Shown in pieces: positions 8,411-17,038 of a stretch of DNA of 64,000 nucleotides. A program made the position numbers and the translations under genes. The stretch is from Euryarchaeota archaeon UBA552 (GTDB lineage Archaea; Thermoplasmatota; Poseidoniia; Poseidoniales; Thalassarchaeaceae). Below the pieces are notes generated by a model. That model saw nothing but the letters and a program-made list of their open reading frames with translations. It was not told where the DNA came from and did not search any database. Each line of letters starts with the position of its first letter. The stretch's first letter is position 1. The stretch spans positions 59,059 to 123,058 of the forward strand of contig DAMH01000027.1 in NCBI GenBank assembly GCA_002499585.1, read 5' to 3'.

Positions 8411-8983
8411 ATGAGTGATGTACAGAAAAACATCATCTCAAGACGCACGGTTTACAAGTTCGATCAGCGGGAAGTACCGGCGACTGTCCTAGAGATTGCA
8501 TTTGAAGCCGCGAGGCATGCTCCGAATCACAAGCATACCCATCCGTGGAAGTTCTACGTACTAGGTCAAGAGGCGAGGTCCTCGATACTACCAGAGGTTA
8601 AGAGGTTGGCAGAATTGAAATCCTTGAGATTAGGGAGATCATCCTCGGATGAAGGTATGAAAAAGGCAATCGCGAAGATAACCTCTCCACCGATTCTGAT
8701 AGTGGTGACCTCCGCGAGGACTATTGGTGATAAATTCAGAGAAATGGAAGATTATGCCGCAACTGTATGCGCAATACACAACCTGACTTTATCATTGTGG
8801 GACCAAGGGGTCGGGTTACAGTGGTCGACCGGAGGCATAACAAGATCAGATTATGTCTATGATAAACTTGGAATCTCGAAAGGGGAAGAGAACATAATTG
8901 GTTTCCTGAAAGTAGGGTACCCCGCCTCAGTGCCAAACATTCAGAAAAAACCATTGAAGGATATCAGGTTGTATTTGGAGTGA
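8411..8983 (+). CDS. Nitroreductase-family flavoprotein
   Basis: A 190-residue FMN-dependent oxidoreductase of the nitroreductase superfamily. It opens with IISRRTVYKFDQREVP, the RRSVRxF FMN-phosphate motif, followed by APNHKHTHPWKFYVL (substrate and FMN contact), and later GLQWSTGG and IIGFLKVGYP, the usual C-terminal signature. Substrates cannot be read from the sequence. The start at ATG 8411 lies 11 bases after the PCD stop; a TTG at 8396 is less likely. It is the third gene of the run. Confidence 0.92.
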   Translation: MSDVQKNIISRRTVYKFDQREVPATVLEIAFEAARHAPNHKHTHPWKFYVLGQEARSSILPEVKRLAELKSLRLGRSSSDEGMKKAIAKITSPPILIVVTSARTIGDKFREMEDYAATVCAIHNLTLSLWDQGVGLQWSTGGITRSDYVYDKLGISKGEENIIGFLKVGYPASVPNIQKKPLKDIRLYLE

Positions 8984-8986
8984 CAA

Positions 8987-10159
8987 TCATCCGATAAGGA
9001 CGACTTGACCTGTCCAATGGAAGACCAGTAGATCATCTGAAAGGGATTTTCCAAAGCCAACTATCATTCCCCCACTGGTGCCGATGTATTCTTCGGACCA
9101 GACCCCAGATTGTTCACGGAGGACCCAAATTGAACCTGTGCAGAAGTCTCCATAGAGGAAACCCTCTTGCAGTATTTCGGGACCCCAATCCATCCAGAAC
9201 CCGCCTGTTATGGAGCAATTTCCATTCTCATGAGGATATACTACGACAGGATCGGTGTAGTTAGGTCCAACTTCTGGTTGGCTGGGTCTGCATTTTCCAT
9301 CATCGGCGAACTCATAGAAACCCTCCCTGTCGGACCATCCGAGGTTAGCCGGAACGGTAAGATTCACCAAATTGACCTCTTCCCAGCAGGCTTGTCCGAC
9401 ATCCGCTATCCACAGTCCTCCGTCTGGGTCTAAGTCGAATCTCCATGGGTTCCTCAGCCCATGATGAAGGACATATGGATCACCGGCTCCAGTATCAACA
9501 GCTGGCGACACCGTGTTGTCTTCGAATTTAACGTAATACATGGTCCCCAGTGGATTTGACGAATTTTGCCCGTTCAACAAGGGGTCGTCAGAGCTGCCAC
9601 CATCTCCGATGCCCCAAAGGAAATTGTTGTCACCTGCGTGTATTAGGTGCCCTCCATTGTGGTTCCTGTATGGTTGGTTAACCCTCAATAGTACCGTTAG
9701 TGTGTCAAGATCAAAGGTATCCATTTCGTCGATTTTAATTGAGGCGAGGATCAGGTCGGATTGGTTCGGCCCCTCGCAGGTACCGTCCTCGATGTACGAG
9801 ATCAGTACAGTCCCCGTGTTCTCAAAATCTGCCTCTAAGGCCATTCCAAGCAGGCCCTGTTCCATGTGACATCTATTCACCACTTCACTGAGGTCAACGG
9901 CCCAGTCGAGAGTTTGCCCGTCCCAGGATTTAACATATCCATTCAGGTAGAGGATCCACTGGTTACCAGTGAGAGGGTTGATCAAAGACCGGTGGGGGGT
10001 CTCGGATCCCTCTATGATAGTTGTGCAACCAAGCTCGTCCAATTCCAATTCGCATTCTGAACTTGTAGGTTCCGGCCATTGAAAGCCGTCATCTTCCTCA
10101 AAACATCCTGAGAATGCTGCAGATATGATTAGTAACGCTACTGCTGCATTGACCCTCAT
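8987..10159 (-). CDS. PQQ-type soluble sugar (glucose/sorbosone) dehydrogenase, lipoprotein
   Basis: A 390-residue exported beta-propeller enzyme related to soluble glucose and aldose dehydrogenases that use PQQ. The start MRVNAAVALLIISAAFSGC gives a signal peptide with a lipobox-like cysteine, so the protein should be membrane-tethered outside. Propeller motifs include NHNGGHLIHAGDNNFLWGIGDGG and LRNPWRFDLDPDGGLWIADVGQ (spread over about residues 165-260), both hallmark segments of the family. It begins 7 bases after the PhnD-like gene and is probably in its operon. No PQQ biosynthesis genes are visible, so the cofactor may be scavenged. Confidence 0.9.
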   Translation of the reverse strand: MRVNAAVALLIISAAFSGCFEEDDGFQWPEPTSSECELELDELGCTTIIEGSETPHRSLINPLTGNQWILYLNGYVKSWDGQTLDWAVDLSEVVNRCHMEQGLLGMALEADFENTGTVLISYIEDGTCEGPNQSDLILASIKIDEMDTFDLDTLTVLLRVNQPYRNHNGGHLIHAGDNNFLWGIGDGGSSDDPLLNGQNSSNPLGTMYYVKFEDNTVSPAVDTGAGDPYVLHHGLRNPWRFDLDPDGGLWIADVGQACWEEVNLVNLTVPANLGWSDREGFYEFADDGKCRPSQPEVGPNYTDPVVVYPHENGNCSITGGFWMDWGPEILQEGFLYGDFCTGSIWVLREQSGVWSEEYIGTSGGMIVGFGKSLSDDLLVFHWTGQVVLIG

Positions 10160-10166
10160 ATCCCCC

Positions 10167-11243
10167 TCACCCAAAGTAAGCTTGGATGCCCGGGACATTT
10201 GATACTGCTGCTCCGTAGGTTCCCAAGTGGTCCTCAGCTGTGGTAGGTATCATGTCATCAGTGTAGAGAAGATCCCAGAGAATTTCCTTTCCTTCTGCGT
10301 CATCGCTCAATGACCCGAGGGCGGTCTGTACAAGTGCAACAGCGTCAGCATCGAGGTAATTCGGGGCATTCACATCCGGGTTGTACAACGCGGGGTGACT
10401 TGGTGCTTGCCCAAATGGTTCCAACATCACAACCTCGTCACGATCTAGGCACCAATCGTATGCATCGCTTCCCGTGCAGTATGAGTCATAGACAGTATCT
10501 TTGATGAGGGCTATATCGCCCGTTCCATCCATCATACATCTCATGGCTCCCTTGTACGAAGAATAGGGGGTGCTGCCTCTGGGTATACTGGAATCAGGAG
10601 AGAAAAAGCCATGGACAGTAGCTTCCAAGGAATCTATTTCTGACGGGTCGCCCTTGACTTCAGCGTATCCGTTACCGATGAGGTATCCCATAGGTATCAG
10701 CATTCCTGCAGATTTGAGCCATCCTGTGTGGCATGATTTCTTGCCCCTCATCAGCTCAAACGGGTCGGTGTCGGGGTCGTCATCCAAGTAAGCGGCTGCC
10801 ATATCAGAATCAGCTTTGACCCATGCTGCTGCATTGTAGTATGTTCTACCGTCTGATTTTGTCTCGGCAGCTAGGACGCCGAGGTCGTACACCTCCCAAG
10901 CCAGCCAGCCAGCTGCGCCGTCGACGAAGCCGATATCGGCATTGCCTTTGTCGATCGCCTCTATCAATGGTACGGAATCGGTCACAGGATATATCTCTAC
11001 GTCCCAATCATCGCCCATTAGGGAACTCATTTTATCGGCGAGTTGTTGTGGGTTGGTGTCCCAAACCTGGTAATCTTCTTGCACTTGGTATGCTATGGTC
11101 AAACAATTTTTGTCAGGATCGCATTCCTCGTAATCGGGTTCGTAGACCAAGAGGTAGAAACCACCACCTCCGAGGACGAGCATTACAGCGATTGATATGG
11201 CTTTGTTGGCGGCGGCCCACTGTGCCGCATTCTTCAGAATCAT
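10167..11243 (-). CDS. PhnD-like phosphate/phosphonate-type substrate-binding protein, membrane-anchored
   Basis: A 358-residue periplasmic-binding-protein II fold. An N-terminal hydrophobic helix (about 16-34, AISIAVMLVLGGGGFYLLVY) anchors it. Recognisable elements are LTIAYQVQEDY, PLIEAIDKGNADIGFVDGAAGW, the bilobal hinge around KSCHTGWLKSAGMLIPMGY, and GDIALIKDTVYDSY. These match PhnD-type binding proteins, which bind phosphonates or phosphite, although the ligand is not certain. No permease or ATPase partner is adjacent, which is unusual. A strong TATA box lies just before its start codon. Confidence 0.85.
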   Translation of the reverse strand: MILKNAAQWAAANKAISIAVMLVLGGGGFYLLVYEPDYEECDPDKNCLTIAYQVQEDYQVWDTNPQQLADKMSSLMGDDWDVEIYPVTDSVPLIEAIDKGNADIGFVDGAAGWLAWEVYDLGVLAAETKSDGRTYYNAAAWVKADSDMAAAYLDDDPDTDPFELMRGKKSCHTGWLKSAGMLIPMGYLIGNGYAEVKGDPSEIDSLEATVHGFFSPDSSIPRGSTPYSSYKGAMRCMMDGTGDIALIKDTVYDSYCTGSDAYDWCLDRDEVVMLEPFGQAPSHPALYNPDVNAPNYLDADAVALVQTALGSLSDDAEGKEILWDLLYTDDMIPTTAEDHLGTYGAAVSNVPGIQAYFG

Positions 11244-11265
11244 GCCTATCCCACATAGGGGGGTG

Positions 11266-11277
11266 AAATAAATTTTA
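11266..11277 (-). promoter_or_regulatory. TATA box for the PhnD-like gene
   Basis: The AT-only stretch reads TAAAATTTATTT on the coding strand, at -34 to -23 from the ATG at 11243, again predicting a leaderless transcript covering the binding protein and the sugar dehydrogenase. Confidence 0.7.
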
Positions 11278-11317
11278 GGCTTCCCTAAAATAACAAATGT
11301 GGTCTTGACAGATTACA

Positions 11318-12790
11318 CTAAGGATCGGTGAGAAGACTGGTTTCTGTGAAGAGGCTCGGCCCACTGGCCAAGTAGGCCATAACGCCCCTCCTGGATCTGG
11401 AGTCTTCGGGCGTGGAGTTATTTCCTGTGGCACACGATCCTGTGCAGCCGTCAGCAAAAGAGATGAAGATCCGTCCTTCCCTATCTATGTGTAGGTCGTT
11501 GAAATCTAGTAAATTACGATTCGACCCACCTATATCACGGCAATCACCACTGTTGAGGCAGATACTGCCGATCTGGACAGGGTCACTGGTTACCCTGTAT
11601 GTGTGAAAAGTCGGTTTCTCATCAAGGGCATTGAGACTGATTGTCACGTATAGGTGGTAACTGACATTTGCGTTTGCGAAGTGGGCATTGCCGTCCCATT
11701 CCTGGCCATCAATGTCTGGTTGACCTAGTTCGCCTGAGTCTTCGCTCCCTAGGTATGTGACTGCGATCCTCCCTGGGTCCCCGGCGTCAACCTGTGGGAA
11801 AACTGAGGAGATGATCTCCACCGGGCTGATTCGGGTACTAGTTTGGTCCCATGTTAAACCCGAGTCTATGCTCCTAGACATGTACACCCCCTCGTCTGAG
11901 CCTGTCCATATGTGGTATGCATTGGACTGAGTGTCCGTTGCAACCTCCGAGTTTTTTCTGGGATAGGGTGTGCCGGCATCTTCACCCATTGTCTCTGCGA
12001 ACCAAGAAAATCCGTTGTCCTTGGATACTATTACTGTTGGAGTCTCGACTCTGGGGGTTACATAGACCGTACCGTCCGGGGCGGAAGTTATTGCCCCATG
12101 CAGGCCTCCGTCGGTCGTGGCCAGCCCGATTATTTGTCCACCAGCCTCGAACGATGCACCGCCATCGAAGCTGGTGAAGCAGAATATTCCAGCCAATTTG
12201 TTGTAACAGTAGTAAACTGCTTGCTCGTAGATTTGCTGGGAAAATTGGCCCGCTAAACCATACCCGATATCAGTCCACGGACCTGTTGCCAGCTTGATGT
12301 GGTCATTGATTGGCGTGGTTCCAGAGTCGTGTGGATTACCTAACCAGGTTTCACCGTCATCGTCGCTCCAGCAAATCCATGATGTCTCCAATCCCTGCAT
12401 TTGGACGTTGAATATTCGGTCTGTAACGGGGTCGACCCAACCCCAAGGATCATTGGTCTGAAATGCGCACATTGGCCCTTTCACGTCTTCCCAAGATCCG
12501 CCGTAATCGCACGACCTCATGACCTTCTCGAAAGCAATGAAAAACACACAACCTGATGATGTAACCCCTATGCTGGGCTCCGCTCCATCCTGTCCTACGT
12601 CACTGAGGTTGAAGTTTAGCTGCAACGGGAGATTATCCGACGGCAGCCCGTCTGGACCAGTGACGAATATTCCTTCATTGCCTGTCTCTGGATCTGTTTG
12701 AATCGGGGTGTCTTCATTTTGAATACATCCCGAGACGGCCATTGTGGCCATCATCAAAGAGAAGGTCAAGGCGATCAAGGGGTGCTGCAT
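11318..12790 (-). CDS. BNR/Asp-box repeat lipoprotein (sialidase-like)
   Basis: A 490-residue exported beta-propeller. The N-terminus MQHPLIALTFSLMMATMAVSGC is a signal peptide ending in a lipobox-like Cys. At least five Asp-box (SxDxGxxW) repeats are visible: SCDYGGSW, SDDDGETW, SFDGGASF, SKDNGFSW and SIDSGLTW. This identifies a sialidase/BNR-type propeller. Catalytic residues of a true sialidase cannot be assigned from the sequence alone, so the activity is open. It is divergent from the NmrA-like reductase and adds to the exported degradative or binding proteins of this region. Confidence 0.88.
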   Translation of the reverse strand: MQHPLIALTFSLMMATMAVSGCIQNEDTPIQTDPETGNEGIFVTGPDGLPSDNLPLQLNFNLSDVGQDGAEPSIGVTSSGCVFFIAFEKVMRSCDYGGSWEDVKGPMCAFQTNDPWGWVDPVTDRIFNVQMQGLETSWICWSDDDGETWLGNPHDSGTTPINDHIKLATGPWTDIGYGLAGQFSQQIYEQAVYYCYNKLAGIFCFTSFDGGASFEAGGQIIGLATTDGGLHGAITSAPDGTVYVTPRVETPTVIVSKDNGFSWFAETMGEDAGTPYPRKNSEVATDTQSNAYHIWTGSDEGVYMSRSIDSGLTWDQTSTRISPVEIISSVFPQVDAGDPGRIAVTYLGSEDSGELGQPDIDGQEWDGNAHFANANVSYHLYVTISLNALDEKPTFHTYRVTSDPVQIGSICLNSGDCRDIGGSNRNLLDFNDLHIDREGRIFISFADGCTGSCATGNNSTPEDSRSRRGVMAYLASGPSLFTETSLLTDP

Positions 12791-12872
12791 AGTCCCCTCT
12801 AAAGATGGTCAAACTTGAAGCCTACGAAGAAATGTGGACGAAACTTTTCAATCAACGCCACCATAGCGATCT

Positions 12873-13814
12873 ATGGGCGACGATTTTGAAGTAGTCACCG
12901 GATCGCTCGGATATTCCGGGAGATGGATAACGAAAAGATTGTTAGAAAAGGGGGTCAATGTAAAGACTCTGACTAACGCTGTTGGCCGTGAAAATCCTTT
13001 TGGAAACAGAATAGAAATCGCGCCCCTCGATTTCAGAGATATTGATAATCTAGCCAAGTCAATGCAAGGTGCGAAGGTACTGTACAATACTTACTGGGTT
13101 AGGTACAAGAAAGAAAAACACGGTTACGACCATGAAATCGCCACCAGAAATAGTTCTATTTTGTTTGAAGCAGCCGCTATGGCCAATGTTGAGAAAGTCG
13201 TTCACTTCAGCGTGTCCAAGGTGAATGATGCCCCTGATTGGCCTTACTTCAGTGGAAAGGCAAAAACAGAGCAGATCTTGATAAGCTCCGGTCTAAATTA
13301 TTCAATCCTCAGGCCGACGTTATTTTTCGGGGGTCAGCGTAATGTTTTGGTGAATAACATAGCATGGATCCTCAGGAAGTCGCCTGTGTTCGGAATATTT
13401 GGGACCGGGGACTACAGTGTTCAGCCTATTCATATCGACGACGTAGCGAAAATATCGATTGATGCTGCTCAAGATGAACGAAACAGTATACTCGAGGTCG
13501 CAGGGCCTGAGACTTTCTCATACAGGGAGTTCGTCAGTTTGATATCCCGTGGAATAGGGGTTCGAAGAATATTCATATCAATCCCGCCTCGAATGGGTTG
13601 GCTAGTGGGTAGAGGGATTGGGGCATTCCTCAGGGACGATGTGATAACTATGGCAGAAATAAATGGTTTAATGCAGGGCCTCATGGCTTCAGACGGTCCT
13701 CCGATGGGCTCCACAAAGTTCTCTAATTGGCTTCTCGAAAATGGTAAGCACTTGGGCACCAGATACAAGAATGATATTTCGGAAAGAAGATATGACGCCC
13801 GGCAGCCTAGATGA
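12873..13814 (+). CDS. NAD(P)-binding short-chain/NmrA-like reductase (NDUFA9-like)
   Basis: A 313-residue atypical extended SDR. The N-terminal Rossmann motif TGSLGYSGRWITKRLLEKG is present, then HFSVSKVNDAPDWPYFSGKAKTE, where the Y-x3-K dyad appears as YFSGK. ILRPTLFFGG and VQPIHIDDVAKISIDAA complete the pattern seen in NDUFA9 and NmrA-like members. Many such proteins act as redox sensors or chaperones rather than enzymes. It stands alone between divergent and convergent neighbours, so the context gives no substrate. Confidence 0.85.
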   Translation: MGDDFEVVTGSLGYSGRWITKRLLEKGVNVKTLTNAVGRENPFGNRIEIAPLDFRDIDNLAKSMQGAKVLYNTYWVRYKKEKHGYDHEIATRNSSILFEAAAMANVEKVVHFSVSKVNDAPDWPYFSGKAKTEQILISSGLNYSILRPTLFFGGQRNVLVNNIAWILRKSPVFGIFGTGDYSVQPIHIDDVAKISIDAAQDERNSILEVAGPETFSYREFVSLISRGIGVRRIFISIPPRMGWLVGRGIGAFLRDDVITMAEINGLMQGLMASDGPPMGSTKFSNWLLENGKHLGTRYKNDISERRYDARQPR

Positions 13815-13884
13815 AGGGGTGCCTTTGCAGCCGAGCGCCTCCTCCCGGGAAGTCCCCCTAGTACCCTTAGGTCGTTTTCTATTT

Positions 13885-14295
13885 TCAGAGTCGCACGGGA
13901 CGTGTAGCCCCACAGGCCTGGCACTTAAGCAAGGTCGTTCTGTCTTCCTTGATGAATCTCGTGTCGGGTGCACGACACTGATCGCACAATATGAAGGTCT
14001 TCACGTAGGAAACAATCTTTTCTTTGATTCTCTTGGGAGGTACTCTGCCTTTCAGCAGGATCCTTGTGTTTTCTTGGGTGCCTGAGGTCCCAAGTTCGTT
14101 GATTAGAAATTGGTACACATGGTTTGCATCCCTGTCCATTGAATCGACTATCGATGAGAAGTTACGTAATATTGTCTGGTTGCCCTCCAACAGTATTTCG
14201 GGCTCAGGCATTGTCCACCTGGCCCTCTCACTGATGTCTTTGGGAATTAGTTCCCTAGCCCTGTCGAGCAGGGACTCATAATCAAATGAGGTCAT
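13885..14295 (-). CDS. Translation initiation factor aIF2 subunit beta
   Basis: A 136-residue protein matching archaeal aIF2-beta, part of the heterotrimer that brings initiator tRNA to the small subunit. The core IF2B/IF5 fold includes VYQFLINELGTSGTQ and ILLKGRVPPKRIKEKIVSYVKTFILC. The C-terminal zinc ribbon CDQC (about 107-110) and CQAC (about 126-129) is intact. Length is normal. Its start codon overlaps the beginning of the open frame upstream of the dUTPase on the other strand, so the two are divergent with a very compact shared promoter. Confidence 0.95.
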   Translation of the reverse strand: MTSFDYESLLDRARELIPKDISERARWTMPEPEILLEGNQTILRNFSSIVDSMDRDANHVYQFLINELGTSGTQENTRILLKGRVPPKRIKEKIVSYVKTFILCDQCRAPDTRFIKEDRTTLLKCQACGATRPVRL

Positions 14296-14365
14296 GGCCG
14301 GTCGTAGCGCCTTGCCTTTTTCACCTCACCGGAGAGGATATGGGCAGGATCCGGGTGCGCCGTAC

Positions 14366-14815
14366 ATGGATGTCGCCGTCGAGGTAAAGGTCGTTAGGAC
14401 GCATGAGGATGCCGTTTTGCCAGAGAAAGGGTCGGAATATGCAGCGGGATGGGACATCAGAGCAGTAGAGCAAACAGAAGTCACATTTCGAAGTTCCACA
14501 ATGGTGCCGACGGGGCTCAAAGTTGCAATCCCAGAAGGATATGAGGGCCAAATAAGGGCCAGATCGTCCCTTGGAAAAAGGGGGCTGATACTACCCCATA
14601 GCATTGGCACAATAGATGCTGATTACAGGGGGGAATTGTTCGTGCTCATGACTTGGATTGGAGAAGGTTCCTCTTACATAATTCAAAAAGGAGAGCGGAT
14701 AGCGCAAATAGTCATCGCTCCGATTCCGAATGTTGAGTTCACAGAGGTTAGTACTGATGGATTAGGAGATACCACTAGGGGTTCCGGCGGTTTTGGATCA
14801 ACTGGTCGATTCTAG
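14366..14815 (+). CDS. dut: Deoxyuridine 5'-triphosphate nucleotidohydrolase
   Basis: Trimeric dUTPase of 149 residues converting dUTP to dUMP and pyrophosphate. The conserved motifs appear in order: AAGWDIRA (motif 1), RSSLGKRGL (motif 2), GTIDADYRGELFV (motif 3), KGERIAQIVI (motif 4) and RGSGGFGSTG (motif 5). Start 14366 (MDVAVEV) gives the family length; an upstream ATG at 14294 would add 24 poorly conserved residues. A TATA-like GGATATGG lies about 26 bases before the chosen start. Confidence 0.96.
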   Translation: MDVAVEVKVVRTHEDAVLPEKGSEYAAGWDIRAVEQTEVTFRSSTMVPTGLKVAIPEGYEGQIRARSSLGKRGLILPHSIGTIDADYRGELFVLMTWIGEGSSYIIQKGERIAQIVIAPIPNVEFTEVSTDGLGDTTRGSGGFGSTGRF

Positions 14816-14872
14816 ACGCAAATACACCATTATTGACGAAGCATTCTTGTCCCATGGTGTTGGGATAGTATC

Positions 14873-15457
14873 ATGCCCCCACAGTCAATCGATGAACTAC
14901 GCTCCGCAGTGACTACAATGAAGGCGAAGGGGCTCAATTCCCAACAAATAGCAGATGAGCTATCATTATCCCAAACTACCATTCAGTGGCTGTCATCGAG
15001 TCAACAGCCAATGGAGGATCACCCCGCGGACATCAGAGTCGGATGGAGATCAATTGCAGTAAAAGGAGAGAGGATAGAATCTGTTTCCGAAGTTCTTGCG
15101 GATATCATGGTAGAAGAAATCGGTACGGAGGTAGAAACAATAGTAGGGATATCAATCAATGGGATTCCGTTTGCAACCTGCATTGCCGCTGGCATGGACC
15201 TAGAACTGAGCGTTGCACGAAGCATCAGCGAAGAGGAAGGGGGCCACTTATCCGAGGTGTTTGCCGGAGTTGAAGGCAAAAGAGTGGTCGTCATAGATGA
15301 TGTCGTTTCTTCTGGATTGACTATGAGGAAGACCATTCAGCGCCTCAGGAATGCTGGGGCAGAGGCCGTCTTGTGTTTGGCGCTCGTCAACAAGACATGG
15401 ATGGATGACATCGATGGCATCCCCCTGAGAGCGTTAGTTAGGGCCGCAAGGATATGA
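14873..15457 (+). CDS. gfcR: GfcR-like orotate phosphoribosyltransferase-family transcriptional regulator
   Basis: A 194-residue protein combining an N-terminal helix-turn-helix (about 5-45, LNSQQIADELSLSQTTIQWL) with a type I phosphoribosyltransferase domain. The PRPP loop VVVIDDVVSSGLT is at 138-150. This architecture is that of PyrE-like GfcR regulators, known in haloarchaea to control sugar catabolism. Whether it has enzymatic orotate activity or only regulates is undecided. It is followed 12 bases later by lysS, so the two are likely co-transcribed. Confidence 0.9.
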   Translation: MPPQSIDELRSAVTTMKAKGLNSQQIADELSLSQTTIQWLSSSQQPMEDHPADIRVGWRSIAVKGERIESVSEVLADIMVEEIGTEVETIVGISINGIPFATCIAAGMDLELSVARSISEEEGGHLSEVFAGVEGKRVVVIDDVVSSGLTMRKTIQRLRNAGAEAVLCLALVNKTWMDDIDGIPLRALVRAARI

Positions 15458-15469
15458 GAGTGTAGGCAT

Positions 15470-17038
15470 ATGCACTGGGCTGATCACGCGGCTAAATTAC
15501 TAGCCTCGAGGGGAAATCAACAAACAATCGCCTCAGGTATAACACCATCAGGTAGCTTCCATATCGGCCACTTGCGCGAGATTCTGTCTGCTGAGATGAT
15601 TCACAGAAGTTGTCTAGACCTCGGACTCGAATCACGTTATATCTTCATAGTTGACAGCATGGATCCTTTGAGAAGAGTTTACTCGTTTCTTGACCAGTCA
15701 TATGAGAGATACATCGGGCATCCACTCGCATTCGTACCTGCACCAAACCAAAACGGCATGCCTGATCCGAAGTTAGGCAATTATTGTGATTTTTTCTTGG
15801 GCCCGTTTCTCAAGGCATTAGAGGAAATCGGGGTAAAACCCCAATTAATCATGAATCATGAGGTCTATTCATCTGGCGTTTTGGAGGATCTGATACACGA
15901 AGCGATGTCTCGTCGAGAGGACATAAAGGGCATAATAGAGTCTATTTCAGGCAGGGAATTAGGATCAGAGTGGTTCCCCTACAATCCACTAAACTCTGAT
16001 GGCTCGTTTGACAATGTCACAATCATTGATTACAATCGCCCATTTGTAAGATGGATAGATGGTAATGGAATTGAAGGTGTTTCAGACATAAGAAAGGCAG
16101 ACGGGAAAATGCCGTGGAGAGTAGACTGGGCAGCGAGGTGGGGCCTTCACGGCATTACCTGTGAGCCGGCCGGCAAGGACCATGGTGCATCAGGCGGTTC
16201 ATATGACACGGCCATTCCGATTTCCAAGATTCTCGGTTACGAACCTCCACCCAAAATGGTCTATGAATGGATTCAAATCAAAGGCGGAGGCCCGATGTCA
16301 AGTTCTACAGGCAACACAATAGGGCCAATCGAAGCCCTCAATATAGTTCCACCAGAGATTTTGAGATACCTGATTGCAAGATCGAAGATGTCAAAACACA
16401 TTGATTTCAACACAGGTAAAATGCTTTTTGATATCGCCGACGAATATGAGAGGATCGCTTCATTTCCTCCAACAATAGAACCCGATATGCCCAGGAGGAA
16501 GAGAGTAGCGGCAGAAACTTCGTTAGGCGCACTGAGGATGAGTCAGAAAAACAGGAATGGAGGAGTTTCTGGGAGCCAAGTTCCCCTACGTCATCTCGCT
16601 TTATTGGCTCAGATCAGGAAAGACGATGATCAGATATGGGAATCCCTTAGAAACTCGGGCCATATACCTGAACATCCGACAGAGGATCTTGTTTTGAAAT
16701 TAAAAAGGCTGAGAAATTGGATTGAAAGTGATCACTTTCCAACTGATTTCAGGATAGAGGTGACTGATGTTGTTACAGAAAAAATAAGACACTCCCTGTC
16801 AAGTTCCCAACTATCTTTTCTAAAAGCGCTGGGTGATCGGCTCAATGGCGCAGATTGGAATGATGATGCAATCAACTCAGCAATCGCCGTCGCCATTCAG
16901 AACTGCGAAACTCGCGTCTCAGACTGCTATGAAGCCCTATACACACTGCTGGTTGGCAAGTCAAAGGGGCCAAAAGTATCCACAATGATGGCAGAGTTGG
17001 ATCAAAAATCAGTCCTATTACTCTTCGATTCGCTCTAG
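15470..17038 (+). CDS. lysS: Lysyl-tRNA synthetase, class I
   Basis: A 522-residue class I LysRS, the form found in most euryarchaea. The signature ASGITPSGSFHIGHLRE contains HIGH at 31-34, and the KMSKS equivalent is PMSSSTGN (about 280). The C-terminal all-helical anticodon-binding region follows. The stop TAG shares the four bases CTAG with the stop of carB on the opposite strand, so the two genes overlap tail to tail. Confidence 0.96.
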   Translation: MHWADHAAKLLASRGNQQTIASGITPSGSFHIGHLREILSAEMIHRSCLDLGLESRYIFIVDSMDPLRRVYSFLDQSYERYIGHPLAFVPAPNQNGMPDPKLGNYCDFFLGPFLKALEEIGVKPQLIMNHEVYSSGVLEDLIHEAMSRREDIKGIIESISGRELGSEWFPYNPLNSDGSFDNVTIIDYNRPFVRWIDGNGIEGVSDIRKADGKMPWRVDWAARWGLHGITCEPAGKDHGASGGSYDTAIPISKILGYEPPPKMVYEWIQIKGGGPMSSSTGNTIGPIEALNIVPPEILRYLIARSKMSKHIDFNTGKMLFDIADEYERIASFPPTIEPDMPRRKRVAAETSLGALRMSQKNRNGGVSGSQVPLRHLALLAQIRKDDDQIWESLRNSGHIPEHPTEDLVLKLKRLRNWIESDHFPTDFRIEVTDVVTEKIRHSLSSSQLSFLKALGDRLNGADWNDDAINSAIAVAIQNCETRVSDCYEALYTLLVGKSKGPKVSTMMAELDQKSVLLLFDSL

